A DNA stretch of 41,381 nucleotides from JANQIV01 sp050117315 (GCA_050117315.1 JASFMY010000049.1:1-41381), one strand, 5' to 3'; counted from the stretch's first letter, positions 17,305-25,897 are shown. The notes: generated by a model not told the origin, from the sequence alone. Numbers and translations are program-made.

Positions 17305-17550
17305 GTGCAAGATGAAAATTTCTTTCATTTTTACGGTATAACGATTTCTATCTTTCCAACAGGAAAAGATAGATTTATTTAGTGTGCCAACACCGAAGGC
17401 AGGTAAACATGGCGTGTCTACACCTCGTATGCTGAATTTTTTTGTTGTTGTATGGGTAATTTTGTACACGTCACTAGTTGAGTTTTTATGTCCACGTGCT
17501 TGAATTATCTATATCGTTAACCAACTTAGCAGTCTGTCTCACAATAAATT

Positions 17551-17728
17551 AGCAAGCTATCTTGCTCCAACATTGCTGCTATCTTACTCCGACTTAGCAA
17601 GCTATCCTGCTCCCACATAGGATGCTATCTTACTCCGGTCTAGCTTGCTATCTTGCTCCAACATTACTGCTATTTTACTCCAACTTAGCAAGCTATTCTA
17701 CTCCAACATAGGATGCTATCTCATCGAC
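17551..17728. repeat. Degenerate 22-23-nt tandem array, about 8 units
   Basis: Units such as AGCAAGCTATCTTGCTCC-AACAT alternate with TGCTGCTATCTTACTCCGAC, giving a higher period of about 45 nt. The common part is GCTATCTTRCTCC. AGCAAG-CTAT-CTTGCT within the unit can form a small hairpin. Stops occur in all plausible frames, so it is not coding now. From 17305 to 17550 and 17729 to 17843 I see no gene; a short hairpin CTATCTTTCCAACAGG near 17347 recurs in inverted form near 23074. Confidence 0.8.
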
Positions 17729-17843
17729 CCCACCCTTGCTCCTTCCCCTTATTACGGGAGTAATTAGGCTAATAAATCGTAATGCTACCAGATTTAAAAT
17801 GTTTATAAATCCTGGCGGGGAGCTTATTTTTCTTGCCTAAAGG

Positions 17844-17930
17844 CCGTAGTTTCTTTTTACGTAGGCGGGCATGTCCACCAAAGTTGTTCCTTAACGAAGG
17901 TGGGACTTTTTTCCTTTAATATGGGTTAGT
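17844..17930. repeat. Repeat family C, copy 2, after the nuclease-like gene
   Basis: This matches 16612-16686: CCGTAGTTTCTTTTTACGTA at 17844 and ACTTTTTTCCTTTAATATGG near its right end. On the minus strand it starts 24 nt after the stop of the PD-(D/E)XK gene. In that direction its first bases, ACTAACCCATATTAA, parallel the last codons of higA in copy 1. Confidence 0.65.
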
Positions 17931-17953
17931 GCCGCTTATAAGTGGTTTTCACT

Positions 17954-18949
17954 TTACTCCACAAAAAAGTTAAACATCCTAACTAAAGGTTGTTTTATAC
18001 TATCAAAATCAATTGCATCGTTTTTAAATAATAACGGTAATAGAAAATGCCCATGGTAATTATATCCATCTCTAGATTTAAACGGATTTGCGATGTAAGT
18101 ACAATCTTTCTTAGATTTAAATTTCATTAGTTTTTTATCTAGTCCAGAGTTGTTTCCCCTTGAAAGCACTGTAAAATTAATATACTCCTTATCCAAAGCT
18201 TCGTCCAACCAGGCTGCAGTTGGTTCAAAGCGTGGATTTAAAAGTGGATATTGACGATGCTTTATTGGATATACTCGTATAGTCGTTTCAGTGGATGACT
18301 TCTTTATGAGCTTAAAACCTATCTCATTAAGCAAATTCCATAATTGCCCCAATGCTAAATGTGAAGCATCAGAATTGTAAGTATAGAGACTCTCACTAGC
18401 TCCATTAATAATTCTTGATATCATCCTGTTTTGTTTTAATGCTGTATTGAAGTCCTTTAAAATTTTATATGCAAGACTGTTACTTCTATAAGTATTAGCA
18501 AAGACCGGAATAAAATCTATCCAAAGATAATGGTCCGCATTTTCAGGATGAAGATATCCTTGTAATGATTTTAGTTTTGTATTTTTATGAAGAATATTTG
18601 AAACAAAGATTAAACTACTATTAGGTATTCTATTTATTAAAAGAGAATGTTTTTCCATCTGTTTGTTGCTTAACGGAGATTGCAATTTATTTTCAAAAAA
18701 TAATATCCTATTAGAGCAATGTATCATTAAATCCGGTTTAGATTCACTATGCCCATCTAGAAATTCATATCCAGTAAATTGACATTGAATAAATTCTTCA
18801 AAGTAATCTGATTTTTTCCCGGCGAGAACTGCAATCCTTTGAATGAGTTTTTGTCCAATGTAAGGATATAAATTTAAAATATAAGCTAGAGATCTAGAAA
18901 AAAAATCTTCAGGACAATCTCGATTAAATACAAAAAGATTTGGTCTCAT
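17954..18949 (-). CDS. PD-(D/E)XK nuclease superfamily-like protein
   Basis: A 331-aa cytoplasmic protein with no signal or membrane segment. SKPDLMIHCSNRILFFENKL contains a PD-(D/E)XK-type site: P72-D73, then E86-N87-K88 on the next strand, with Q97-M-E on the following helix, as in the PDDEXK families of defence and restriction proteins. The fold is recognised by motif only; the substrate is unknown. The C-terminal half (tryptophans and aromatic residues, about 200-331) is unrecognised. It stands alone between repeat family D (upstream) and family C (downstream). Possibly an accessory or anti-phage nuclease, which is an inference from fold and island context. Confidence 0.65.
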   Translation of the reverse strand: MRPNLFVFNRDCPEDFFSRSLAYILNLYPYIGQKLIQRIAVLAGKKSDYFEEFIQCQFTGYEFLDGHSESKPDLMIHCSNRILFFENKLQSPLSNKQMEKHSLLINRIPNSSLIFVSNILHKNTKLKSLQGYLHPENADHYLWIDFIPVFANTYRSNSLAYKILKDFNTALKQNRMISRIINGASESLYTYNSDASHLALGQLWNLLNEIGFKLIKKSSTETTIRVYPIKHRQYPLLNPRFEPTAAWLDEALDKEYINFTVLSRGNNSGLDKKLMKFKSKKDCTYIANPFKSRDGYNYHGHFLLPLLFKNDAIDFDSIKQPLVRMFNFFVE

Positions 18950-18997
18950 ACGGAACCTTACTTATAAAAAATTCATATTCATCAAAGGCACTAACTT

Positions 18998-19040
18998 TTC
19001 TTATAAGGAACGTTTAACTTGGATAATTGCACTTGCTGTT
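18998..19040. repeat. Repeat family D, copy 1, upstream of the nuclease-like gene
   Basis: A 43-nt sequence whose core is GGAACGTTTAACTTGGATAA followed by TTGCACTTGCTGTT. It matches 20247-20289 at all but two positions. It lies 49-91 nt upstream of the start codon at 18949. The same gap has an inverted repeat TTGGATAA / TTATCCAA with a 12-nt loop (19019-19046) and a family E copy at 19116-19140. Confidence 0.75.
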
Positions 19041-19115
19041 ATCCAATAAAATTAATTCCCATCGGGATAAACATCATCCCTCATTTGTTAATTTACTTAA
19101 TTATAATAATTTATA

Positions 19116-19140
19116 AATTTTACCGCCGTCACTGACCACT
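19116..19140. repeat. Repeat family E, copy 2
   Basis: AATTTTACCGCCGTCACTGA followed by CCACT matches 16224-16248 and 20352-20375. With family D it brackets the gap between the nuclease-like gene and the secreted protein gene; the sequence between the two blocks differs from the other gap. Confidence 0.65.
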
Positions 19141-19221
19141 CAGTGGCGGGATGATTTTTTTGCTGCCTTTTCTCAAAACCCAGCCAATGTGCCATCGTGT
19201 GGACGGCAGCAGCAATGGAAA

Positions 19222-19674
19222 TCAGTAATTACTTACTTTCTTAACTTTTCGAATTTGAGGAGCTCCAATTGTTGGTGGCATTTTAATTGGGTTCCATCTT
19301 CCAGTTTCCATAGCCTTAGTCCAGTATTCTTCAAGTTTATTATGCTCTTTTTCTTCAATGTTTATAACCGCAATCTCAAATTCGTATCCAACATCTACCT
19401 CATTTCCAAAGGTTACGGTAATTTCCCACTCTTTAGTTTCGGGATTAATCTCGCATTCTCCTTGTGGCCACCATACAGTTTTAAAGCCTTTGATTCTATG
19501 AACAAGTGCCCATAGATATGTCCCACTTTCTATTTCGGCTTTCCCTTTAATTTCATAGCTATGATTAACTTCAATTCCATCTCGTGCTGGGTCAATTATT
19601 TGTATATCCCTTGCATTTTCTTGAGCAATCATCAATGTACTCAACAGTAAAATTGAAATAAATATCATCTTCAT
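19222..19674 (-). CDS. Unrecognised secreted protein with a beta-sandwich-like domain
   Basis: A 150-aa protein with a clear signal peptide (MKMIFISILLLSTLMIAQ). The mature part begins with DIQIIDPARDGIEVNHSYEIKGKAEI, which resembles a surface Ig-like or carbohydrate-associated domain; LWALVHR and TVWWPQGECEI follow. No catalytic motif was recognised. AAGGAGAAG lies just upstream of the ATG, an excellent ribosome binding site. It is 30 nt downstream of the membrane-anchored gene at 19705-20214 and probably cotranscribed with it. Confidence 0.72.
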   Translation of the reverse strand: MKMIFISILLLSTLMIAQENARDIQIIDPARDGIEVNHSYEIKGKAEIESGTYLWALVHRIKGFKTVWWPQGECEINPETKEWEITVTFGNEVDVGYEFEIAVINIEEKEHNKLEEYWTKAMETGRWNPIKMPPTIGAPQIRKVKKVSNY

Positions 19675-19704
19675 TTTTCTTCTCCTTTATATTTGAGAGA
19701 ACTC

Positions 19705-20214
19705 CTAATTATTGTAATATTTGCTAAATAATGCTGAATATTTACGAGCAGAATCATCGTTCTGTGATTTCTTGTAAGCAATATCAGCTTCGATTAACAA
19801 CTTCTGATCTAGTTCAGCCCTAGCTTCTAAAGACAATTCATTAATTATTTCGCGGTATAATTGTATGCTTTTTTCTTTATTCTCAATATTGCCACTTCTC
19901 AAATAATTTCTTGCATCAACAAGTTTTCTCTCTAACGATTTAGTCTTTAACTCATTGGAAAGGATCAGATCGTTATCATGCTTTTGGAGATTATCCTCTT
20001 TAAGAATGGATTTGGATGAATGGGATTTATTCTCAATCAGAGATTCATCTTTTTTTGATTTAGTATCATAATTTTGTTGCATAGTATTTTGTGGAGTTGG
20101 AATTACAATTGTTGTTTCTTGATGTTTAAGTATACTTATTAATGCAACAACTATAGAAAAAAAACCGGTTACAATCGCAACTTGGACAGATACTTTTTTA
20201 TACCATTTTCGCAT
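19705..20214 (-). CDS. Unrecognised membrane-anchored protein with helical domain
   Basis: A 169-aa protein with a positively charged N-terminus and one membrane segment at about 8-29 (VSVQVAIVTGFFSIVVALISI). A polar linker follows, then a charged helical region (LERKLVDARNYLRSGNIENKEKSIQLYREI and following) that resembles TPR-like repeats. It may be a periplasmic or cytoplasmic scaffold. It has no recognised family. It is the first gene of a two-gene unit; repeat family D lies 33-75 nt upstream of its ATG, the same placement as before the nuclease-like gene. Confidence 0.68.
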   Translation of the reverse strand: MRKWYKKVSVQVAIVTGFFSIVVALISILKHQETTIVIPTPQNTMQQNYDTKSKKDESLIENKSHSSKSILKEDNLQKHDNDLILSNELKTKSLERKLVDARNYLRSGNIENKEKSIQLYREIINELSLEARAELDQKLLIEADIAYKKSQNDDSARKYSALFSKYYNN

Positions 20215-20246
20215 AACAAACTTTAAAATATTAAATATAATTCATT

Positions 20247-20289
20247 TTCTTATAAGGAACGCTTAACTTGGATAATTGCGCTTGCTGTT
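20247..20289. repeat. Repeat family D, copy 2
   Basis: Core GGAACGCTTAACTTGGATAA followed by TTGCGCTTGCTGTT. The two differences from copy 1 are both transitions. Like copy 1 it sits between the start of a minus-strand gene and a family E copy (20352-20375). Confidence 0.75.
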
Positions 20290-20351
20290 TCAATGAATCA
20301 ACCGGGTTTAAAATATAAAAATAGATATGTTTCATCAACATGAATTAATAG

Positions 20352-20375
20352 AATTTTACTGCTGTCACCGACCCT
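20352..20375. repeat. Repeat family E, copy 3
   Basis: AATTTTACTGCTGTCACCGA followed by CCCT. Beyond it, 20376-20540 shows no gene, only a small hairpin ACGAC-AAAT-GTCGT near 20476. Confidence 0.6.
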
Positions 20376-20538
20376 CGCATTATGGGACAAGCATTCCGTG
20401 ACCGTATTATTTTAATGGAATAAATTAGATGCCGGATGGATATTTAGAGGTAGTCAATATGCCTCAACTGTAATAACGACAAATGTCGTAATAGTAAATA
20501 GGAGATAGGAGTAAGGAAAGCTAAAACCTTCGGACTTT

Positions 20539-20586
20539 CTAAAAACCCGAAATCTTCACATATCCTGTGTGCACTATGATTTCGGG
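20539..20586 (-). terminator. Rho-independent terminator of the M1 peptidase gene
   Basis: Arms CCCGAAATC (20546-20554) and GATTTCGGG (20578-20586) are perfect complements; on the minus strand the stem is followed by TTTTT (20545-20541). It lies 28 nt after the peptidase stop. Confidence 0.8.
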
Positions 20587-20613
20587 CTAACTTTTATGTT
20601 TATGTAAGATTCT

Positions 20614-22269
20614 TTAATTTCCTCTCAAATTAAACTCAGCTATATAGAAATTGGGGTCTATTGAAAAACTCTCAAATGATTCCGGCAGTTTAAGTTCATC
20701 CCATTGATTTGTTGGTTTAAGCCAATTGGTTTCTTCATTAATGTAAATTTTTACAGGCATGCTGAAATTTTCTATGCAGTTTACCCACCGGTATCTTAGT
20801 TTCCCGTCACGAATTACATATTCCAACGTGGGGATATTGATAGTCCGCAAATACTGGTCAAACACGGGTTGAAAATCAATCCCGGTATTATCAATAATAT
20901 ATTTTTCAATTTGCTCTGTTGTAACGGTTTGGTGATAAAATTCTTCATTCAATCCCCGCAGGATTAAAATCCATTTTTCATCGTTATCAATTATCTGCCG
21001 GATTGTGTGCAGCATATTTGAAGCTTTCGAATACATATCTCCCGAACCGGCTTTATTTACGTTATAGTGGCCGATAACCGGGATGTCGTTTTTAATATTT
21101 TCCCTTGTTCCTATTATGTATTCGTTCCCCGCTTCTTTACCGTAATGGAAGTCCACGAACAAACCCTCCGAATAAGCTATAAACCCTTCGTGAATCCACA
21201 TATCGGCGATATCTTTGTAGGTTATATTATTGGCAAACCATTCATGCCCGGACTCGTGTATGATTATGAAATCAAATTTGAATCCCCAGCCTGTGTGACT
21301 TAAATCTTGTCCGTAAAAACCGTTTTCGTAATGGTTGCCGTATGTTACCGAACTTTGATGTTCCATGCCGGGATAAGGTACTTCAACAAGTTTATAACTG
21401 TCCTCGTAAAAAGGATAAGGCCCGAACCAGTATTCAAAAACTTCCAGCATTCTTGGAACATCCTGAAAGTGTTTTTTTGCTTTTTCCAGGTTATAAGGCA
21501 GTACGTAATAATCGCAATCCAGCTCTCCCTTTTCCCCGTAATATACTTCGGAGAAATGTACGTAATCCGCTATGTTCATATTTACGACATAATTACTTAT
21601 CGGGTTTGAAACAAACCAGTTGAAAGTTTTAGTGCCGTTTTTGTTTTCAACAATAGAACGCAGCCTGCCGTTTGCAACCGCCGTTAAATTGCCCGGCGGT
21701 GTTATGCTTATAAGCATGCTGTCCGGCTCATCGTACATATGGTCTTTGCACGGCCACCATGTGCTTGCACCGGAACCCTGGCATGATGTTGCAATAAAAT
21801 GATTACCGTTTTCATCCTTTCTCCATGAAAGTGCGGCATCCCAGGGAGGTCTTTTTGCTTCAATGGGGCAGCCTTCAAAAAGAATTTCAATCACATAAGT
21901 TTCTCCAATATTTTGTCCGCCTTCTAATTCAATAAAATAAACATTGCCTTCTCTTCTAAATGACAACGGCTTTTTGTTTTGATTTACTTTTGTTATTTCC
22001 ATCGGCGGCTGAAGATCAATCTGCATAACGGCGTATGGCTCAAGAACTTTGTAGTGAATAATATTTGAGCCGCTCAAAAATTTATTATCCGGATCGGCTT
22101 CTACCTGCAGATGATAATAAGTTAAATCCCACCACGCCCGTTCTTTTGTAATTGATCCGCGAAGTGTATCCTGCCTTGTGAATTCCGTCTTCTGTGCAAA
22201 AAGGGAAATTGAACAGAGGATAAAAATGATAAACAGAATTTTCTTATTAGGTTGGTTAACGATTTGCAT
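20614..22269 (-). CDS. Secreted M1-family zinc metallopeptidase
   Basis: A gluzincin of the aminopeptidase N family, 551 aa, with a signal peptide ending near residue 26 (SISLFAQ). HESGH at 338-342 with Glu361 (HEGF) forms the zinc site HExxH-18-E. PGMEHQ at 300-305 takes the place of the GxMEN exopeptidase motif. N-terminal beta domain residues 40-240 include SCQGSGASTWWPCKD. It lacks the large C-terminal domain of classical PepN (about 870 aa), as do many exported Bacteroidota members. It probably trims peptides in the periplasm or outside. Monocistronic, with its own terminator. Confidence 0.92.
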   Translation of the reverse strand: MQIVNQPNKKILFIIFILCSISLFAQKTEFTRQDTLRGSITKERAWWDLTYYHLQVEADPDNKFLSGSNIIHYKVLEPYAVMQIDLQPPMEITKVNQNKKPLSFRREGNVYFIELEGGQNIGETYVIEILFEGCPIEAKRPPWDAALSWRKDENGNHFIATSCQGSGASTWWPCKDHMYDEPDSMLISITPPGNLTAVANGRLRSIVENKNGTKTFNWFVSNPISNYVVNMNIADYVHFSEVYYGEKGELDCDYYVLPYNLEKAKKHFQDVPRMLEVFEYWFGPYPFYEDSYKLVEVPYPGMEHQSSVTYGNHYENGFYGQDLSHTGWGFKFDFIIIHESGHEWFANNITYKDIADMWIHEGFIAYSEGLFVDFHYGKEAGNEYIIGTRENIKNDIPVIGHYNVNKAGSGDMYSKASNMLHTIRQIIDNDEKWILILRGLNEEFYHQTVTTEQIEKYIIDNTGIDFQPVFDQYLRTINIPTLEYVIRDGKLRYRWVNCIENFSMPVKIYINEETNWLKPTNQWDELKLPESFESFSIDPNFYIAEFNLRGN

Positions 22270-23124
22270 TATTGCTCTCTGTGTCGTTATTAGAAATTTT
22301 GCGGCAGATATTTAAATGTCTTACTTGCTAAATTATAAAGAAAAATTAAATGATGCTGAAAGTAAATCAAGGAATTATACAAATTACCTTTTGCTAAGTT
22401 TTTTTGTGGAATAGATCCCGGTTACTTACTCCCCGGTTTCTGTTTAGTATAAAGAAATTGCCGATATATTTAACATATACACAAGCCAAATTGGTTTTGG
22501 GATTTTGCCATAAAGTCCTCTCTTTTTAAGAGAGGATTTAGGTGAGTTCTAAATAAAAACTAAATCCCAAAACCAATTTGCAACAAGTATATCTGGTAAC
22601 ACAAATGGTAGAAGCCGGTAAATATCCTAAATTGAATAAATGAACAAACTATTTCGTTAGCCTGTCGTATACTGTATTTCTATTAATTATAAAATGACGT
22701 TGCCAGTTATTCCGATAAAATCATAAAAGGGATTGATAACAAAAAGAGCAAATATATTGCCTTGATAGGTGTTTAATAATTTGAATAGATTATTGGTCAG
22801 GATACCGGCAGTATCAAGAATTACTGCTTGTCGGAAGAACTCCTTTGGAGATGTTTTTCATAGCCGGATCAGTACAGATAATAATAAAAGTGCCTATTTC
22901 CTCCAAAGATAGGCGGACAAGTACTTTTATGGATTTTTCGGAATAGGTCCTTCGGGAGAGTTCATTGTAGTTTCCTGATTTTGTTTTTTGGTGGTGTCAA
23001 AGCAAAATACTTTATGAAGTGGAAAGTTTACCCGCCTTCGGCGGGCGCAATTAAATAAATATCTTCTTTCCTGTTGGAAAGATAGAACTAGTTAGGTAAT
23101 TAAATTTTATAGAGGAGGGAAAAT
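22270..23124. other. 855-bp gap with repeats and no intact gene
   Basis: Apart from the inverted-repeat element at 22476-22591, this holds a short open piece reading MVEAGKYPKLNK* just right of that element (about 22610-22642), which may be the tail of a disrupted gene. Also present are an AAAAGTGCC..GTACTTTT hairpin around 22885-22935, a CCCGCC-TTC-GGCGGG hairpin near 23030, and CTTTCC-TGTT-GGAAAG near 23074. Nothing here was recognised as a functional gene. Confidence 0.5.
22476..22591. mobile_element. 116-bp inverted-repeat element, copy 2 (lacks the GC module)
   Basis: The ends are TATACACAAGC (left) and the complement of TATACTTGTTG (right), each with a perfect CAAATTGGTTTTGGGATTT arm. 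The core runs in the opposite direction to the other three copies, so relative to its ends it has the same arrangement as copy 1. It lacks the ~33-nt GC-rich segment and keeps an uninterrupted hairpin CCTCTCTT...AAGAGAGG, which looks like the ancestral form. Confidence 0.85.
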
Positions 23125-23781
23125 ATGTTTTTCAAAAAATATTTCTGCTTTTTATTCATTTTGAGTATTTTTTCATTTAACAAAGTATATTCACAGTCAA
23201 TAGGAATTGTTTATGAAGGGACTTCATTTAATCTCAATAACTTATTTTATCATGACACATATTCTCAGAATGGAATGATAAAAAATATATTTGTTAATTA
23301 TAATGCTCCATTAGGCAATGATTTTATGCTGTCTACAAGAGTGGGTTATGGCTGGGATAATAACGAAAGTGTTTATGGAAGCGGGGGTGATGAATCAGTA
23401 AGTGAAGAAAATATAAATGGTTTCCCGGTTGAAACAGAAATAAAGTATAAACATTTCATTGAAAGAGTTTCTGTATTTGAGCCGACAATTGGGGTTGGAA
23501 TTGGCTATTATAATTACACTGCAAAGCTCAAAAGCGGGTCTTCTAATGAAACGGAATTAATAACGAAAGGATTTGGTCAATATATAACATTTGGTATGAA
23601 TATACATATATCAAAAAGTATAGTAAGCAGTATTCAATTTAAGAAGATTATGATAAATAGTATTTCAACAGAGCGTGACACGGATGATTCATATATAGAG
23701 AAGGATTATGTTCAAGGTAGCGGAATTAATGATTTATCAATCTCACTAGGAATATTTTATAATATAAATTCCGGGAAATGA
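23125..23781 (+). CDS. Unrecognised outer-membrane beta-barrel-like protein
   Basis: A 218-aa protein with a signal peptide (MFFKKYFCFLFILSIFSFNKVYSQ) followed by alternating amphipathic strands rich in Tyr, Gly and Asn (LSTRVGYGWDNNES, VGIGYYNYTAKL, FGQYITFGMNIHIS). It ends DLSISLGIFYNINSG, with a near-terminal aromatic strand, as in small 8-strand outer membrane proteins. GAGGAGGG lies just before the ATG. It is followed 16 nt later by a membrane-anchored protein, so the two likely act together in the envelope. Confidence 0.7.
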   Translation: MFFKKYFCFLFILSIFSFNKVYSQSIGIVYEGTSFNLNNLFYHDTYSQNGMIKNIFVNYNAPLGNDFMLSTRVGYGWDNNESVYGSGGDESVSEENINGFPVETEIKYKHFIERVSVFEPTIGVGIGYYNYTAKLKSGSSNETELITKGFGQYITFGMNIHISKSIVSSIQFKKIMINSISTERDTDDSYIEKDYVQGSGINDLSISLGIFYNINSGK

Positions 23782-23797
23782 ATCAACTTATAAATTT

Positions 23798-25015
23798 ATG
23801 GCAAAGAAAATCTTAAAAATTGTTAGAAACCTATTTATACTGATCACTACTCCTTTACTAGGTTTAATAATAATCTATTTAGTAAATCCGGGATTCGTTG
23901 AAGAAAAAGCGTATGACTGGTTTTACCCGACGGTTAATATAGATGAAAAATATATAAATAAAATTATTGTTGAGGTGCCCGAGGTATATGAATTAATGCG
24001 AATAGCTTGTACTTTGACGGATGCATTTCAAAACGATGCCAATAGAATAAATAGGAATACAAATTACTATTTGGAAATAGAATCAAAGTTAATGCGGTTT
24101 AAAAATCATGAGTTAGTAAAAAAGCTTAACAAATTTTTATTAGAAAATAGAATGGCCAATCAAACTGCGATAAGAGTACTTTCTTTGAACTATAAATTAG
24201 AAAACAACCGTTTAATTTTTATGGAGACAATTGATATCAACCCAATATTATTAAAATTATTTCAGTCGCAAGTATTCATGATATCCGGTAATATTGACTT
24301 AATTGAGAGTTTTGCAAAAGCAATTAACTTTGGTAAATTCTATAATTCGCACAAAGAATATTATTCAAAGTTAATTGAAAACTTTAATAAACTTTGTCAC
24401 CCCGACGATATGAAGAAGTGGTTGGAGGAAAAATTTGATAATAAATACCAGTCTTATCGAATAGTTTTTTCGCCGCTTACGGGCGGATACCATTTTACAT
24501 ATTGTTTCTTTGATGAAGAAAGGAACGCTGACCAAGCTATTATGTTTGTTAATGCACCAGGCTATGATGTCGTTGGATTATCTCAAAGTGAATTTGAGAT
24601 AGATGCAAGCAAAACGGCGCGAAATGTTTTCACGGAAATTGATCACAATTATGTTAATCCGCTTTCCGAGAATTATATTGAAGAGATAAATTCAGCAGTA
24701 CCAAACTATAAATTCTGGAATCGTCAGCAAAGGGGTTACAATTCAAACTTACTTACATTTAACGAATATATGACTTGGGGAGTTTTTAGTTTGTATGCTA
24801 TCGACACATATTCTAATCAAAATATTGATACTATTATCACAATTCAAACAAATAACATGAGTAATAGACAGTTTATTCATTTTAAGGAATTCAATGAAGA
24901 GTTGATAAAACAGTATACAATAAAATCCAAACCTAAGATTGATAGCCTCTATAGGCCTATGTTGGAATGGATGAAAGAAAAATATTTTTCCGAAAAAGAT
25001 GTTGAAGTAAATTAG
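23798..25015 (+). CDS. Unrecognised membrane-anchored protein
   Basis: A 405-aa protein with one N-terminal membrane segment at about 11-31 (LFILITTPLLGLIIIYLVN) and a large soluble domain that would lie in the periplasm. The domain is mixed alpha/beta, with no catalytic motif I can name. YKLENNRLIFMETIDINPI and FSPLTGGYHFTYCFFDEERN are its most distinctive parts. Base composition is like its neighbours. It forms a unit with the barrel-like gene upstream and the small lipoprotein downstream. No family was recognised. Confidence 0.65.
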   Translation: MAKKILKIVRNLFILITTPLLGLIIIYLVNPGFVEEKAYDWFYPTVNIDEKYINKIIVEVPEVYELMRIACTLTDAFQNDANRINRNTNYYLEIESKLMRFKNHELVKKLNKFLLENRMANQTAIRVLSLNYKLENNRLIFMETIDINPILLKLFQSQVFMISGNIDLIESFAKAINFGKFYNSHKEYYSKLIENFNKLCHPDDMKKWLEEKFDNKYQSYRIVFSPLTGGYHFTYCFFDEERNADQAIMFVNAPGYDVVGLSQSEFEIDASKTARNVFTEIDHNYVNPLSENYIEEINSAVPNYKFWNRQQRGYNSNLLTFNEYMTWGVFSLYAIDTYSNQNIDTIITIQTNNMSNRQFIHFKEFNEELIKQYTIKSKPKIDSLYRPMLEWMKEKYFSEKDVEVN

Positions 25016-25052
25016 CATAAATATACTGTTTAAAATAACCTGGGGGAACGAA

Positions 25053-25307
25053 ATGAAAGGGAATAAAATTTCGTTTAGTTTTTTTTGTCTATTTGCCGTA
25101 ATTGGTTGCGACAATAGTGGGTTAACTGATAATGTTGTAAATAGATTCCAAAGTAGCTCCGGTGTGGAATTTTCAAAAGACGGTAAACGTATAGCTTATT
25201 CAAAAACTATTCAAGAGATACAATCCTGTGGAGAAACTGAAATTATATCTGAAATATTTATTTCCTTTCATGGCGAAAAAATAGAAATCCTTAAGTACTA
25301 TGCGTAA
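25053..25307 (+). CDS. Small unrecognised lipoprotein
   Basis: An 84-aa protein with a type II signal and lipobox VIGC (Cys19), then a short domain with FSKDGKRIAYSKTIQEI. That stretch looks like one blade strand of a WD40/TolB-like propeller, so the gene may be a 5' remnant of a longer propeller lipoprotein. GGGGGAACG precedes the ATG. It follows the membrane-anchored gene by 37 nt. After its stop comes about 1 kb of repeat-filled noncoding DNA, which is compatible with truncation. Confidence 0.5.
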   Translation: MKGNKISFSFFCLFAVIGCDNSGLTDNVVNRFQSSSGVEFSKDGKRIAYSKTIQEIQSCGETEIISEIFISFHGEKIEILKYYA

Positions 25308-25556
25308 ATAAAAAAGAATAAATAATTAATAAAATATGTGCAATTGTGATTATACAACTAAATTCCTCGACATAAGACCAATGAATAACAATAAAATCAA
25401 AATTGATTTAAGCGGTGTTCAAAAAACTTTGCTGATGTCTCTTTGGGGGCGGGCTAAAGAGACTGAAAAGAATGGAGTAAAAAATTAATATTCCGGATGT
25501 AGGTGATGAACGTTTTACGTTTGTACAACATGATTTATGTTCAATTCTAATAAGAG

Positions 25557-25832
25557 AACCCATTGTGTGAAATAGAAATTTGGATAATTGTAAAAAACTG
25601 TGTTTAATTGTCATATCGACGAACGTTTTTTGTGAGGAGATATCTTTAACAAGGATTTTCACAATAAACATATATATAAAGATTTCCTGCCCGCCCCGGG
25701 GGGATGCCTTTGGCGCCGGCAAGGCAGGCTCACCCCCGACAAAAACCGTCGGAAGTTCGAGATGACGACTCAATATATTATCTAACACCACAATTTCATA
25801 AAAATAATTTTTTCTATTTCACACAACGGGTT
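25557..25832. mobile_element. ~276-bp element with TTGTGTGAAATAGAAA terminal inverted repeats
   Basis: TTGTGTGAAATAGAAA at 25563-25578 is perfectly inverted at 25811-25826, and both ends extend outward through AACCC with one mismatch. Inside, GTCATATCGAC near 25609 and CGAGATGAC near 25758 form a second, inner inverted pair enclosing a GC-rich segment with GCCCGCC..GGCAGG. A related half-site, ATTTCACACAACAGG, lies at about 31434. No coding capacity. From 25308 to 25556 nothing was recognised. Confidence 0.7.
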
Positions 25833-25897
25833 AAGAGATTAATTTTTTATATATAGTTCTGCCTGAAAACAGTACATGGGCATGGGCTTCTGCTTGA

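Noticed and set aside
17551..17728. CRISPR array
   Set aside because: Units are contiguous, degenerate and without unique spacers; no cas gene is nearby.
19189..19515. 108-codon plus-strand ORF
   Set aside because: Antisense to the secreted protein gene at 19222-19674, which has a signal peptide and an excellent ribosome site.
16600..20400. Canonical integron attC sites
   Set aside because: GTTRRRY-like cores are present on the minus strand, but I could not find a matching RYYYAAC partner with paired inner boxes at 50-150 nt, and repeat D also extends past the core. It remains a hypothesis in the findings.
25408..25791. 127-codon minus-strand ORF
   Set aside because: It runs through the nested repeat element and its GC-rich palindromic core; no family resemblance or start signal.
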